NCBI RefSeq assembly: GCF_028858725.1 | Contig: NC_084773.1 | Coordinates: 9,414,350-9,478,349 of the forward strand | DNA from: Colius striatus | Lineage: Eukaryota > Chordata > Aves > Coliiformes > Coliidae | Reading direction: 5' to 3' | DNA: 64,000 nucleotides | Part shown: positions 24,101 through 39,100 of the stretch, one piece after another | How the letters are laid out: each line of letters begins with the position of its first letter | Numbering within the stretch: the first letter of the stretch is position 1 | Notes under the pieces: model-generated | Databases searched by the model: none | Told to the model about the DNA's origin: nothing | The model's input: the letters and a program-made list of their open reading frames with translations, nothing else | Made by a program: the position numbers and the translations under genes

Positions 24101-27100
24101 GTGGTCTCTGGTAACATTCTTCTGGCCAAAATGGAGAGGTACCACTGTGAGCTGTGTGGAAAAACTGGATGGATAGCTGGGTTTTAAAGGGTAGTGATCA
24201 GTGTTTTGATGTCTAAGAGGTGGGCAGTGATACAGAGGTTGATTTTCAGATGTTTACTATTGAGTACCTTTGTCAGTGATGAGGACAGTGCAATAGAGTG
24301 CCCAGTCTCCAAGGTTGTGGGTGACAACAGCTAAGGAACAGACTGACTGACAAGCTGGAGTCAGGATAAAAGGACAAACATTTTTCATTTCCTGTCACTG
24401 TGGAGTGGTGAGGGGGAGAAATGTGTCTTAAGAACAAAAAGATGTAGGTTGTACTAGTTTGTTTTGGCTTTTAGTTCTTCAGCCTTTGATCACAGAAAGA
24501 CTGTTAGGTCACAGGTGAGTTACAGTCCCAGCACAACCAGCAACAGCCCTTGCACAGGATAGATGGATGGTATTGGAAAGCCACGGCCTTTGTTTTGGTC
24601 TCACCACAGAAGAGATGCATATACCTGGCATGGTATCTAATACCTTCCTTTCCTTAGGGATATACCATGGGGGGGCAGTAGTTGCCAGCAGTTCGCACTT
24701 TTTTTACACTTACTCATCTCTCTTGGTCCTTTCCTTTCTGAAAGGCACTTGCATTAACCTGGAGAGAGGCTGCCAGTAGTAGTGAGGCTGTGCTTGGATA
24801 TCTTTAAAATTCCGTGGCATGCAACAGGTACCGTTCCTGTAGACAGTATTGGAGGGTTTATAAACTTCACAGTAATGAAACAATTCTATCTAACTTGAAA
24901 ATGCTGTTGTACTTAAATACTAGTTTATAACTTGACATGTTAGTGTTTTGGCTGTTTCATATTTACAGACCCGGTCTTTGCTGGGAGTCTTTGAAGAAGA
25001 TGCTGCTGCAATTTCCAATTACATCAATCAGTTATTTCAAGCCATGCACAGAATATATGATGCACAGGTAGTGTTAATTAAAATCTTGAATACATCATAA
25101 AGCTTTTGAATCAAATGTCACATTTCTTGCTTTCAAAAAAATTACCGTAAGCAATATTTTGTTTAAAATTCCACATTCCTTAGCTGTGGAATGTGAGTAA
25201 AAAAGAATTAAGTAGTTGTTTTTCTGTGTGTTAGGGGGTGGTAAAGACTTTCCTTTACAGATAACGAATTCCTAATATTCAGTAACTAGGGCAGCTAATT
25301 TGAAATAATTAAATGCAAATATGGACTGCATAAGATGAAAGAATTAGTGCACATACTAGAGGCTGTGAACTTGGTATTTGTAAACACTGATTACCTGTAA
25401 CTAATAATGTTACAAAAATGGAAGGGCAGGATGCTTAGGTTTTCTGAAAGTCTTAAGACAGATTTAAAGTTCCATGTCTGTAAAAGTTTCCCCTTCAAAT
25501 ATATGATTTTAAAATATTATTTTAAATGAAAAGTAACAAGCTTGGGCTTTTGTTGAGTTTTGGTTTTGTTTGTTTTCTAAATCAGAATGAATTAAGTGCA
25601 GCAACTCATCTGACCTCAAAGCTTCTGAAGGAATATGAGAAACAGGTACTGTGTAAATCATTGTTATCTTTGTGTGCTCAGGACTATGTATTTTTGCAGT
25701 CTCTTATCTCCCAGAGGACGCTGTTGAATATATTTAAGTTTGGTCCAGATAAAAGGAACTGCTGTAGTTGGTGGCTCGGATTTTTGCTAAAGAATCTACT
25801 ATCTTCCTGTTAGTTCTTCCAACTAAAACAGAATGAAGTTCCTCTTACCATGATGAATATTACTGAGCTGTGAAATATCTTACTTTTGGATCAGTGTTTT
25901 GGGGCTTGCTTAGGGGGGTGTAACTAGAAGTTACAGATATCAACATATACACCAGATATCCTTATTTGAGTTTCAATTTGTTACATTCACTGAGAAGATA
26001 GAGGGGGGGAGCCTAACAAGCTGGAAGGAGATGCTCATAATTTTTAATAAGTTGTTTTTTTAACATTTCCAAGTTGTTTATGTATAACTACTGTGAATGA
26101 AAAGAATGCAGTTAGTATTGGACCTTTTAACTTATTTTTCTGATTTGTCTGCTTTGGACTGTTTTTGTGTTGTTTTTTTTCTTCTTTTCCCAGTCAGGAG
26201 ATGAGCTTAAATTATATATAAATAATGTTTTAACGGGATTATTTCTTTTTCGGTTGTGACCGCTTTGGTCATACTCTAGCCTCCGTTACAACATTACAGA
26301 AGTAAACTCTTTTGGATGGTTTAAAAATTTCACACCATCACATAATTTTAATATCATTTGCATAGCTGGATAAAAACCTTATCGATGTCAAATCTCTGTA
26401 TTTTCTGGTTTTAAAAAAATATTTCTAAAAATAATTGATTACATTATTTAAACCCCAGATTAATTCATTACTTGAGTGTTTAATATGAGAATTATTACTT
26501 TCCACTCCCCATATATTCTTTTTTTCACAGAACAATAAAGCGCTTCAGTGTATCTGAACTGTACAGTACTTCAAAATAATGGAATACCCAATAAATTTGA
26601 AGATATGAGTAGCAGAGGTTTGTGGCTGGCAGAGAACACTGTAAACAGCATGCCTCCTTTTGTTTCCTTTTAGCGTTTCCCACTAGGGGGAGATGATGAA
26701 GTTATGACTTCTACTCTGCAGCAGTTTGCAAAAGTGATAGATGAGGCAAGTACTCATGTTTGTTTCACTTACTTTGCTGTTGTCACGTATAGATTTTAAC
26801 TTGCTTTATTATTCCAGCCTTTTTCAAGACAGGAGGTACAGAAATGGCTTTAATGTGTTAAGACAGTAACCACCGTATATTGCAGCATATATTTGAAGTT
26901 AAATAACCTGAAGATGAATCAGTTGTGCAACATGATATATATTAGGGAGAAAGAATGCAGTTTAACTTACTGTAGATAGCCAAAAAAGCATTACAGAATG
27001 GCAGTTAGAAACTATTTTAATTTTTAGATCCCTGACAAAGGAATCTCCTGCTGTCTGTGTTAGAGACGGAGCCTGACTCTTCAGAAAGACAATGTAGTAC

Positions 27101-30100
27101 CATTAAGATCTGAATCAACCTTTTTTTTTCTGTGATCCCTCTGTTTTACTCTTAATGTGACTTAATCAGCATTTTGAGAGGAAGAACACATTTATTCTGT
27201 CTCTAACCTGTGAAAGATGTGCTGTGATGTATCTGGAGGGGAACTGGAGACATTAAATGGACAAGCGATTGGAATGTATGAGACCATCTTCTGATATGAT
27301 ACAGTGACAGAATAAATTTGGGCAAGTAGGGACAAACAATAAACTCTAAAGGTCTTCTATAAAAGCAGGTGATGACATGAGGAACCTGGAAAATAGATGC
27401 AGAAAAAAGAAGGTGCAAAATTATGAGAGTTGTACATGTCATCTTTGAGTGAAATTGATGTCAGCCTAGATTGATTTGATTTGGTCTCGGCACTGATTTC
27501 CTAAAATTGTCTTTTACAGCTCAGCTCTTGCCATGCAGTGCTTTCAACACAACTTGCAGATGCAATGATGTTTCCTATTACCCAGTTCAAAGAAAGGGAT
27601 CTAAAAGGTAGAGTCCTTGAACAAATACTGTTTTTATCAACAGCAGCAAGAACAAAACCATAGCATTTAATCTCTGTATCTTGTTTCATTAAATACAATT
27701 TGCCACTTACTTTTCAGCTCTCAAAAGAATACATCTCCCAATTGAAAAAAGAAGTTATTTCTGTTCATAAATGTTACAATTGAAAAGGTTTATTAACTTT
27801 TTAACAAAAACATCACTTACCTTTTATTCAAGATGAAAATTTTGCAGTTACTGTAAACATAAGGAAAGAATAATTTTCAATTAATGTTTAGGAAGTGTTT
27901 GTCTGTATTATAACACCATGCCATCACTATAATCGCTGGACTAAACTCAAAAGGCAAAGTGCCAAAGTTGCAGTACTTACTAAGGAACACTAAGGTGGTT
28001 CTTCAATGCTGCTGGTAGCTTAAGCGCTTCGTACATCCACACATAAGATACTTCCAACTTCTTATTTTTGGGAGAGCTGTATCTTACTCTGCATTGTCTA
28101 AAATTATATATAATGTGCCTGGTTGTGAGAGCTTTGTCTCCAGATGCTAAAGTGGATAGTCTGATGTGGCAAATGGGCTTCAAATATAAATTTTAAGAGT
28201 GAAAACCAAAATAACATGGATGAGGTAGGCACTTTTTATAAAGTGTTCCCATGGTTTTTTGTCTTTGCTTTACCATCACGTTGAACATAGCTCTCTGCTT
28301 GTTTATGTGACACAAAAGCACAATCATGATCAGAAAAAGTGCTAAGTATTGTACTGCTTTCTGTTCCCTGACCGAGTGAATAATAAATAACCATCTAGAA
28401 CATTACTAATTTTAGGCAGGAGGAGTAACAATGTGCTTGGGGCTTTCCTCTGATCCAACGTTACTTCCTCATCTCCTGTACATCTTCCCCAGCTCACACC
28501 AGAACTATAGGTGACACATTTGTATTAATGATGACTTTCAAAGTCTTTTGAAAAGAAGTTCCTCCTAAAGTTGTTACAATACAGTACCTTTTGGGGAGAA
28601 GTGGGACAGCCACACAAATGATACTCAGGCCCTAAGTAGGAGCAGACTTTCCTAGGCACACAGTGCCCGTGCTGGTAACACAGTATGGTGCAAGGTGTCA
28701 AGTAGTGAAACATTACATGAGAAAGCTTTATATGGAAATGTTGTGAAATGAACAACTTTCTAAATTGTGATATGTTGTTTTGTAGAGATACTAACTCTAA
28801 AAGAAGTTTTCCAAATTGCAAGCAATGGTAAGTATAAGATAGTGTTACAGATATTACAAGGTGACAGTATTATCGTGGATATGTTCACTAGTTTTCAGAG
28901 TAAATAATTTGCAAGGCTTAAAGTGACTAGTGAAGATGTCGGGTTTTTTTGGTGATACTTAGGCAGCCAACTTTCCTTGAGTCACTTGGGAATCCCTGCT
29001 TTGTGTACTGAAGTGTTAAGGCAAATTGACAGTATTGATCTTTTTTACGATACTTAAAATATATGTAGATTTATTAATTAATTTCAAAGTATGCTACCAA
29101 AATTACTAAACCCAGTAAGGTGCTAGCTTATTTCTTGAAGTCAAGAGTGGGTTAATAAACAAATGTTACCTCCCTAAAATTAGTTCAGTAGTTCTCTTTC
29201 CTGATGTCTGAAGTTACTTTTTTTAGCTAGTTCTACTATATCCTCATTGAGAACATGTTCTTTAAGTAAGGATGCTGCTTCTCTCAATGTAAATTGCTTC
29301 ATAGCTTTAGAAGCTAAAGGATACAGGTTTTCATAATAGAATGTTGTCTCTACTTATGGAAAGTTTCTGCTTTGGATGAATATTAAACATTTAGGGAATT
29401 TTATAACAATGTAGCTGTATTTGCCTCTGGTTAGGATCTTGCTTCAGCCCAAATAATTGTTCCTGCCTGTTTATAATTATTAAATTGCTACAATATCTAA
29501 AGGTTTTACTGTGACAGAACTTTGCATTCAGCTGGCTGTGCAACACACACTGATGTAAAACATTTTCTGCTGTTACCTAAGTCATTAATTAGGTAACATT
29601 AATTTATCAAAATGGTAATAAATTCTTTCTTGTTTGCTTAGACCATGATGCTGCCATTACCAGATACAGTCGGTTGTCAAAACGAAGGGAAAATGAAAAG
29701 GTTTGTAAAGCAAAATACTTAAAATTTTTAGAGGAGATGGGAATTAATTTTCATCTAATATATGTATTTATGATAGAAGACAATGTGTGGCAAATTCCAC
29801 CTTAAGTTTGATAGTTCATGTTTTAGCAGTTTGGTTCAGAACAGAAAAGCAGTTTTCCCCAATACATGCCTACCTTGTAGCACTGCAAATGCTCTAGGAT
29901 TAAGATTGTGATACTATATTCAATTTTTTTTGTAAAGAAATAACTACACTTTGCAGGGAGAAAAGAATGCTGGATTTGTTTTTCATGTATCATGTATAAA
30001 TTGGAGAAATGGAACTGTAAGGTAAAATATGCAGTTTCTGATGATAGTGGGTGGAACATTATTGTGGTGTTTTCTTATGCTGGCTATAAATCTGTCCAGA

Positions 30101-33100
30101 AAGCATGTGATGAATACCAAGTCTAAAACATTCCTTTTCCTCTCTCCCCATGTCTGTGTGTTTTTAGATCAAGTCTGAAGTTACAGAAGATGTATATACT
30201 TCGAGGAAAAAACAGCATCAGACTATGATGCATTATTTCTGTGCATTAAATACTCTTCAGTATAAAAAGAAAATTGCTATGCTAGAACCCTTGCTAGGAT
30301 ACATGCAAGCTCAGGTAATTTCAGATTCTGAAAGCTGTAGGTCTGAAAGAAGATTTCAAAAGACTTCATGAAGGTTGATGTACTGAAATCCATTGCAAGA
30401 CCTCCCTTTGCAGTCCAAAAGAAACCAGTGGAGAAGTCATACTCCATGCTCATCCCTGTGGCTGGCATAGCTCCTACTGTGAACTCTGTCATTAGCCAGC
30501 ACTAGTCATTGCCCACTCAGTGTATGAATCTCATAGTGACATGCCACTGCCACCAGAGACTCTTAGGAAAATGTGGGTGACAAATTGAAAGGTCTAATTC
30601 TACCCAGAAACCCAGATGAGTAAATTGCATTACCAGCATTTTCATTGCTGGGTCCTTTTTTCCATTTGCTTACTAGTGGGGATCACTAATTCCTGTTCTG
30701 AGACTTCAAGTGGCTATACTCAGTCTAGATGTGGCTGTGTTTCTGGACCAAGGTGGAGGGTCAGTTCAGGGTCTGCAGTTAAAGGCTGGCCCTGGACAAG
30801 TCTTCACAGGTGTCCCCTCTCCTATGCCCCTAAATAACCCCACCTACAACACAACAGTTACCAGACTGCTGGACTTGTAGAAAGACCTCGGGATCACTAA
30901 AAGACCAAACCTTGCTGCTTCTTCAGGGCAGTTTCTACATATTCCTCTTATTTCCTCCAGGTGGCTGCACACATCCTCGTGACACAATGAAATCCTGCTG
31001 CATTGTCAGCTTCCACCTTCCCTTGCAGACAAAAATATTCATTCAGCTACTTGTATTGAGAGCCTTTGGTGGGAATGAGGGAGGAAACCAGATTTCCCTG
31101 AGAAACTTAAACTTCTTATTGTTTCATCTGTTAATTGTCAATACCTTTTTATTGATGACAAAATTCTCCCTTTTTCTTCCTTTTTTTTAAAGATAAGTTT
31201 TTTTAAAATGGGTTCAGAAAATCTTACTGAGCAATTGGAAGAATTTTTGACCAATATTGGCACAAGTGTACAGAAGTAAGTTGTTTTTGTTGAATTTTGA
31301 ACTATTATCAAAACATTGCTTTTTTTTCTGTTTCTACTTACTTGTTAATAACACCTCATCTTCCTTAGTGTTCGCAGGGAGATGGAATGTGAAGTAGAAA
31401 ACATGCAACAAACTATAGAGGACTTGGAAGTAGCTAGTGATCCACTGTATTTGCCTGATCCGGACACAACAAAATTTCCTGTTCATAGAAATCTAACACG
31501 GAAAGCTGGCTATCTCAACGCAAGGAAGTAAGGCTAACTTGTTACTTCAATATTCCCTAATATTTAATCTTGGGAAAGGAAAGCCAAGCAAGTATAGAGT
31601 TGTGGGGTTTTTTATCATAGCTATGCTGATTTTATATTCTTAGTTCAATAAGTCACATAAGAGGTATTCTGTTTCTTCCTTTGGGCTCCTTCACTTAATT
31701 AACTTCATTGTTACACTGCTACAGTGTTATTCACTTTCAAAGCATAGTTACCCTGATTTTACTCTAGTTTTCCCTAGTTTGACATCAAAAAGGAAAATTT
31801 TATTGGAGTGTAATTTCACTGGATTGTAGTTGAAAAACCATAAGATTGCAGATATCAGGATTGTTCAGAAGTATCTGTTACAGCTTCAGGATTCAGGTTA
31901 CCAGTAAAAGATGACAAACTAGATACCTGCAAAGTAAAACATTCTTTGTGAACTGAGATACACTTTGAGTGTCCTCGCTGTCACAAGTCTGCTGGAGGGA
32001 GCAGTGACTGTAGTTACTAAAGTCTCGCAGCTGATTTTTATAGTTAATAAGTTGGAACACTCAGAGTTGTTTTTCTATAATGTATATATTAAGCTCCAAG
32101 TAATTTAAAAATAAAGTGTAGCTTATTCTTAAAGCAATAGAGTAACAAACTCACTGAACGAGGCATGAAGTTCTGTGGTAGAACACAACTGGAGTTATTA
32201 ATATTGAAGAGTATCTGAACAAAAAGAGAAGCTAAACAGCAAGTGTTACTGATTTTTGGTTTCAGGTTGTTCTTCTGTTATTCTGGAAAAAAAAGAAAAA
32301 ACCCAACATGCTCTAAGCAAAATCTTTGAAACCTTGTTGAGTGGTACAAAACACTGGAATAATTGAGTTATCTTATGTGACAAAGCTAATCCTTAACACA
32401 AAGTTCTTCAAAACTTAGTCTTGACAATGTAAGTGCAGAGTTCAAAGTTCTTACCAATTATATTGGTAATGCATATAATTTGAATATGCACATTATTTTA
32501 AGCAATATTGTAAAAGCTGACCATCAAAACTGAAGTACTTATGCCTTCTTACTCTGAATTGTTTCATATGAGAAAGCAATTATTATTATTTGATGTAGTC
32601 TTTGCCCAGCAATAGGTTTATCATGAAAAAAACAACAGGTGGACTGAGAATTAATTTAGCTGTAAAGCTAATCAAAACCAGGGGAAAACAGTTCTCTTAC
32701 ATAGCCAGGTGGTTTGTTCCAAGTGACTTTTTTCAGCTTAGTTGAACTCGTAATCTGCTAAGAACCTCTTTTTATCTTCTAGTAAGACAGGGCTGGTATC
32801 TTCCAGTTGGGATAGACAGTTTTACTTCACTCAAGGTGGAAATCTGATGAGCCAGGCAAGAGGTGATGTTGCTGGAGGACTTGTTATGGACATAGACAAC
32901 TGTTCTGTAATGGCTGTGGACTGTGAAGACAGACGATACTGTTTCCAGATAACATCTTTTGATGGCAAAAAGTAAGTACTCTTACCCTACTGTTACCTGT
33001 AGGTAATACTGGACTCACGAATTGAGAAAAGAAAAAATGGGCTAGTTTTGGCCAGACTATAGCTCGATAGATTTTTGGGGTATTAAGAATTAAAATCTGG

Positions 33101-36100
33101 GATGTCTTTTCAGCTTCATAATATCTAGGGGTTTGTTTATAAGCTTTATAATGTAGCTGAGTAGTATTTAAAAATAAAATTACTAGAACCAGTTTACAGT
33201 CATGTATTCATGTTGGGAGTGCTGAAGTATTACATGGGCACATGAAATGAAAATACACGTTTTCCCCCTGGCCCAATTAAATGTTGACTGCACTCAGCAC
33301 ATACACAGAATCTTCAGCTGTTCTAAATTTGTTGTGCAGTGTAGAAACATGAAAATGCAGTTTTCTGTCTCAGTGTATTTGTCAGGCATTTTAAAGAGAC
33401 AAAATTGTCCTTTCCATTCTTCTCTTTCAGGTCTTCAATCTTACAGGCAGAGAGTAAAAAAGATTATGAAGAGGTAAGCTTATAGAAGGTTTGGATGGAG
33501 TCCAGTGACTTATCTGTTGTGCAGAAGGAATACATTTGTGACAATAGTGGGAATGCTCATTGTATGCTCTCTAGGTGGTAAGCTGTGAGCTTTTTAACTC
33601 CTGTCCATAATGACAGGTTTCAGGAAATCTGACAAAATATTCCCAGGTCCTAGAGAAAATCCTAGAGCAAATCATGCAGTTACAATTTGATCTTCAGTTA
33701 GACTACAATATATTTTTCAATTAAAATTTTACATTATAATGTGCAGTATGCAGACAGTAGTGAATTTAATGACAAGCTGGGTATGCAGAATACTGGTTTA
33801 GCTCCTTGAAGTTACAAGAAAGTGGAAAAAGTGGTGAAACTGACCACCTCAGATATTTGATCAAGTTGGTTTAAAAGAAAAAAAAGAAAAATTAATTTTT
33901 GGTTTTTTCCTCTCTTTTTCAGTGGATATGCACCATAAACAACATATCTAAACAGATCTATCTAAGTGAAAACCCTGAGGTAACTTCACTAAAATTTATG
34001 TTAAGATGCAGATATGCACGAAATCAACTGTATCTAATTGAAGTAAGCTAAGTGCTTCCTACATACAATTCTAAGCTTGTCATGGTATGAAAGCATACCC
34101 TCCATTGTGTCCATCTAAGTGATTATATAGAAAGTAGTAAAAAGGTGTTACTTTTATATTTGGTATAACTTTCTGACATCTTCAAGATCTTGTATTTTGT
34201 GTGTGATGCCTAGTTACAACTAATAGGATAAATATTTGGATGGATACACTTAATTTCTACTAGAGAGAACTGACTCTTCCAAACATGAATCTTACAAGCA
34301 TAGCAACTTTTGTAGGAAAAACATTCTCACTTCATAGGAAAGTTATTTGGCTTTGGAAGAGTTAGAAATGGATTTGTTTGATGTAGGGAGTTTGGGTAAG
34401 TCAAGTAATGTCATTTATGTGGTTTATATAATAAAAACATATTGATACAATCTGGAAATAGTGACCTTTACTTGCTAAATTAAGGGAATTGGCCCAAGGT
34501 GGCCTAAAGGACATGTTCTGATGAATAGACAGCTTAGTGCTGGCATAAGTGGGCACAGCTCCTATACATTGGTGACAGTGTGTGCATTTACACCTGAATG
34601 TTGATGCCTTCTCCTTACCTCCCAATGACTTTATAGTAATTCCCATTTTCTTAGTCATACACTTAGATAAAATGTTGCCTTTTCATTGTTTTGTCTCCTG
34701 CACCTTCTCTCTCCAAAAATCCTTTTTTCCAAAGCACTTTCACTGCTGGCTTTAGTCCTTGAAGTAAAGCCATCAACATAAATACTTCAGAATTAGTGAT
34801 TTCACTGAAAGACTAAAATGGATTTCTTCAACTGTAAATAGTCCAGTATTTGCTGAAATAACATGTTACATAGTCTTTACTTGTTAGTTGTTAATCTCTT
34901 GGTTTTTCAGAAACATTTAAGTGTTCCCAAATTCAAGTGGAGTCTTCATGCTTTTTAGTTAGTAGTTGAGGACTGTCTCAAGAGTTTTCATTCTCTTCCT
35001 GGCTACATTTACTTGTTTTGTCAGACTTAACATTGGGATGTTTTTCTGTTGCTGTGTTTTACTGAAGTTCACAGTATGATAAAGCAAGTGCATTCATTTA
35101 AGTGTAGGAAGTGAACAGCAGGAAGTGTGTTGTAAGAAAATAGTACAACTGTGTTAGTGAAAATTTAGGAACGTGTGATTCTCAGAAAAGGTTGAGAATT
35201 ACGACTTCTGTCAGTTGCATATCAATAAAATGAAAATCTTCAAGCTTATTTTGAGGAAAATGCTCTCAGGTTTTTGGTTGTTCTTCATTATTGCAGGAGA
35301 TTGCTGCACGTGTAAATCAGTCAGCTCTGGAGGCTGTTACTCCATCTCCTTCCTTTCAGCAGAGGCATGAGAGTATGCGGCCAGCTGTGTAAGTCACTTA
35401 AGTAAATGCCATTTGAAAAGCAAGTCTGTAAAGAGAATCCTGGATAAAGTTCCAGGAAAAAAAAAAAAATCACACCAAAACTTTCTCTATTCAGAAATAA
35501 TCTTTGATAGGACAGATAAGGCAAGTTAAATAACTTCTCTTCACCACTGTTTGGCATACACTGTTACAAATCCAGATTTCCAGCTGACTGGACAGTCCTG
35601 TTCCTTTCATCATATGTCTGGTTTGTTACATGAGTTCACAATGAGAGTTTTGTTAATGCATCTGACTCTTGGAGGCAGACCTCAGATTGTTTTAATGTCA
35701 ATATATAGTCACATGTGCAATAGAATAAAATCTGATGCAGTTATTAATTAAATTTAACTAGGGATGTGGAGTGCAGTTTTGTTCTCCATACCCAGATCAT
35801 CTTCAGGTTTTTAGTTTTCGTTTTGTTTTACATCTAAGTTCTGTAATATTGTATTGATCTCCCATATGGTTTAATTTATTATCAACCAACCTGAAACTAA
35901 GGTACCTTCATTTTGGTTTTTTTCTTTTGTTTTAGACCATCTCGTCCTCCTGCAGCTCGTACTGGCAGCACAGGGTCCCTGGGATCCGAATCAGCAGCTT
36001 TATCGGCACTTTCCTTGGATTCACTTGTTGCCCCTGACACTCCTATACAATTTGACATAATATCTCCCGTTAGTGAAGATCTGCCTGGTCAAGCAAAATC

Positions 36101-39100
36101 TTCAGGGCAATCAGGCAGGTAGGAAATGTAGAGAGACAGAAGAAGATTCCTAAGTGAATGTTATTAATTTGAAACAAACACACAAGAAAGCCATGTTTAG
36201 GCTGCAGCTCCAAAACGCACATTGCCTTTGCCCTGACTTATGTCACAAAATTTGCCAGTGAAGCAAACTAGATGTTAACATTAAATAGAGTTGTAAAAAA
36301 AATGGCTTAATTACATGCACCAGATTCAAGGTGTAGTTTTCTGTGTAGCAGCAGCTTTTTTTGCCTTTAACACTTAATGCTTTTATTTACTGATTTAATT
36401 TTTTGGTTTCACAAGTATTTTCCTTTCCTATTGCTTGCTCACCCAGCAGCTTGGGTTGTTTCCTCTTGGAAACTCAAGAGAAATTTGGTAGCCCTGCCTC
36501 CAGGTGATGATGGCATATGATGACAGTCTTCTTAACCTGAAAGGTGAGTGAAAATGATCTAGGCTTCTAGAGTATTCTCATATACAGACAAGTTCAAATT
36601 ATCTAAGAGCTCTTCCCAAAATAGAAAAACATTTTCTTCTACTTGTTTTTTTTTTGTAAACTTCCCACTCAAAAAGAGTAATAAAAACCTCTAAGTCTGC
36701 ACTGTATTTCTGAATTCTGTACAGAAATACAGTTCCAGATATTAAGAAAAAATATTTGCAGATCCATCTGCTCTTAACAACAATAAAAGCCAAAAAGCTG
36801 AAAATGCATTTACGTGACTGTAGTCACAATTATGTGTTGTATCTCCCTGCCCTCTCAAAAAATGTGTTTTCAGTTGTACCTCACAGATGCATTAGAGTTA
36901 AAGTTAATGTCTTTAACTTTTTTGATTGTTTGTGATTTTTTGTTTACAATTTTCGTAGTTGTTGTTTGGCAGAGCAGGATAATCAGTGGGCTAGCTAGAT
37001 CCTTAAGAATATATCGATTTTAAAATAGACTTCAGACATATTTCAGGAAGTGCAAGGCTTAATGTCAGCCAAATTCATGTCATCAGTTACAATTCCATTC
37101 TAGAAAATCATTCTTTTTAATAGCAGAAATTATAGATTTGTGGTCAGTATTTTCAGTTAGCCGTCACTGTCAATAAAGAACTGCAATGTTTGTACAGACA
37201 GGCAAAATGCAACTTCAGAAGGATGAATAGGACCAATGTGTCATATACTGATGACAAACATTTACATTTTATTTTTGCCTTTTGAAAGATTCTGTGAGAT
37301 TTTGTTTAGTGTTCCAGTCTAATCTTAAATGACAAAGAGAAGTCTGAGCAATCAGAAATGCTAAAATCATTTCCCTGTAGTGTATTTACACAGGTCAGCA
37401 TTTAATGGGATGATTCTTGATTGAATCCATGTTTTATAAAATCTGCAGAGATGCTGTCTTGACCTCGGAGTTCAATCTGGAACAATGCTGTTATTTTAAA
37501 CTAGACATCTCTTAGTTAAAAGATTTCAAAGATAAAATAAAACTGGTGGTCAGGATGACATGTCACCGACAAGAGAGATTGACCTTTTTTTCTTAATACT
37601 GAAATTTGCTATTAAAACACTTAACTATTGAGAAATGGCATCCTCTTTACTCCCTTGTAAAACCTGAAGATTATTGAAGCCCTGCCAACGGTTTTTCAGC
37701 TACCTGTTAGCCAAAGAAAAAGGAGTTTTTCCTCTTTAGAAATTTGAAATTCAACTTCCCCATTTCCCGTACTCTTTTCAGCATTGTTTTGCTGCTTTTA
37801 AACATGTAGACTTGGAAGCCTAGAGTATTTTCACTTTTCATTGTAACTGATAGCTGTTGTCTTTGAGAGCCAGAAATAGCCACATTTCTCTTGACCCTCT
37901 AGGAGTAAAACCCCAGTGATGTTTTCAGAAAGCTGCATTTGAAACAAAACCAGTGACTTCAGTAAGTAATTCAACAACTTGAGACAGTGACGAGAAGCGT
38001 GGTGCTGCAGTGGAGTGCTGAAAGGACTAGTGTTTGCTTGTACTCCGTGAAGCTGTTCTGTCAAATTTCATCCTCTAAGACTATACCTTTTCAAATATGA
38101 ACAAGGTCTTCACTTGGGTTTAATATGGATTAAAAAAACCCAAATGCTATATGAGCAAAACTCTGTGGCAGCAATAGGACAATAATACCTGGTATTTTTC
38201 CCATAATTTGAGCCATCATATTTATGTCAAACTCCCGATGAAACTGCTTGTTGTTATGATTTATCACTTATTCCTGCAGATTACAGGTCTGTGAAATTAA
38301 TACGTGTTCTTATTTGATGCAGCATGAGACGACTACATCATTCATTAGTGGTTCTTGTAATCTGACTCCTGGCTTAATGTTTTCATTTTTTAATAGACGC
38401 ACAAATCCTTTTGGTGAAACTGGAGGCTCAAAATCTGAAACAGAAGGTAAACAAAAAAATTGTTTCAATGCAAAATAAAAAATAGATTTTGAGAGTTGTT
38501 TTCCTGTTTTCTTCTACAGCTTATGTCTGCTAATTTACCACCAGTTTTAGCATGCTTAGTTCCATTAGCAATGCACTAGACAAGTTGAGTTAAATCAGAG
38601 TATTGTCTGAAAGTTTAAGAACAATTCATTGTATCATTTGTATGTGTTAAACCAAATGAAAAAGCTGTTTGACCTGCTGTTTAGTAATTGTACCTTGAAT
38701 TGATAAGTATGAGCAATCTCATTCCAAGCTACTGGAAGTGTGGAGTCCTGACTGTGGTCTCTCTTGTGTTTTGAATGCAAAACCCCAAATGGAGCTCACT
38801 TTTTTCAATATTTTTTCCTCGTCTTAGATTCAATTCTTCATCAGTTATTCATTGTAAGATTTCTTGGCTCTATGGAGGTGAAGTTTGATGAGAGTCCAGA
38901 TGTTGTTTATGAAACAATGCGTCAAATACTAGCAGCTCGGGCCATCCATAACGTTTTCAGGATGACGGAGTCACATTTATTAGTCACTTGTGACTGTTTA
39001 AAGTAAGTCTGCTTCCTGACTATTTCTGTTGCTTATTTACAGAATTAGCTTGTTTCACTTTGGTAAAATTGACTTTCTGGTTTGTTTTTAAAACAATTTT

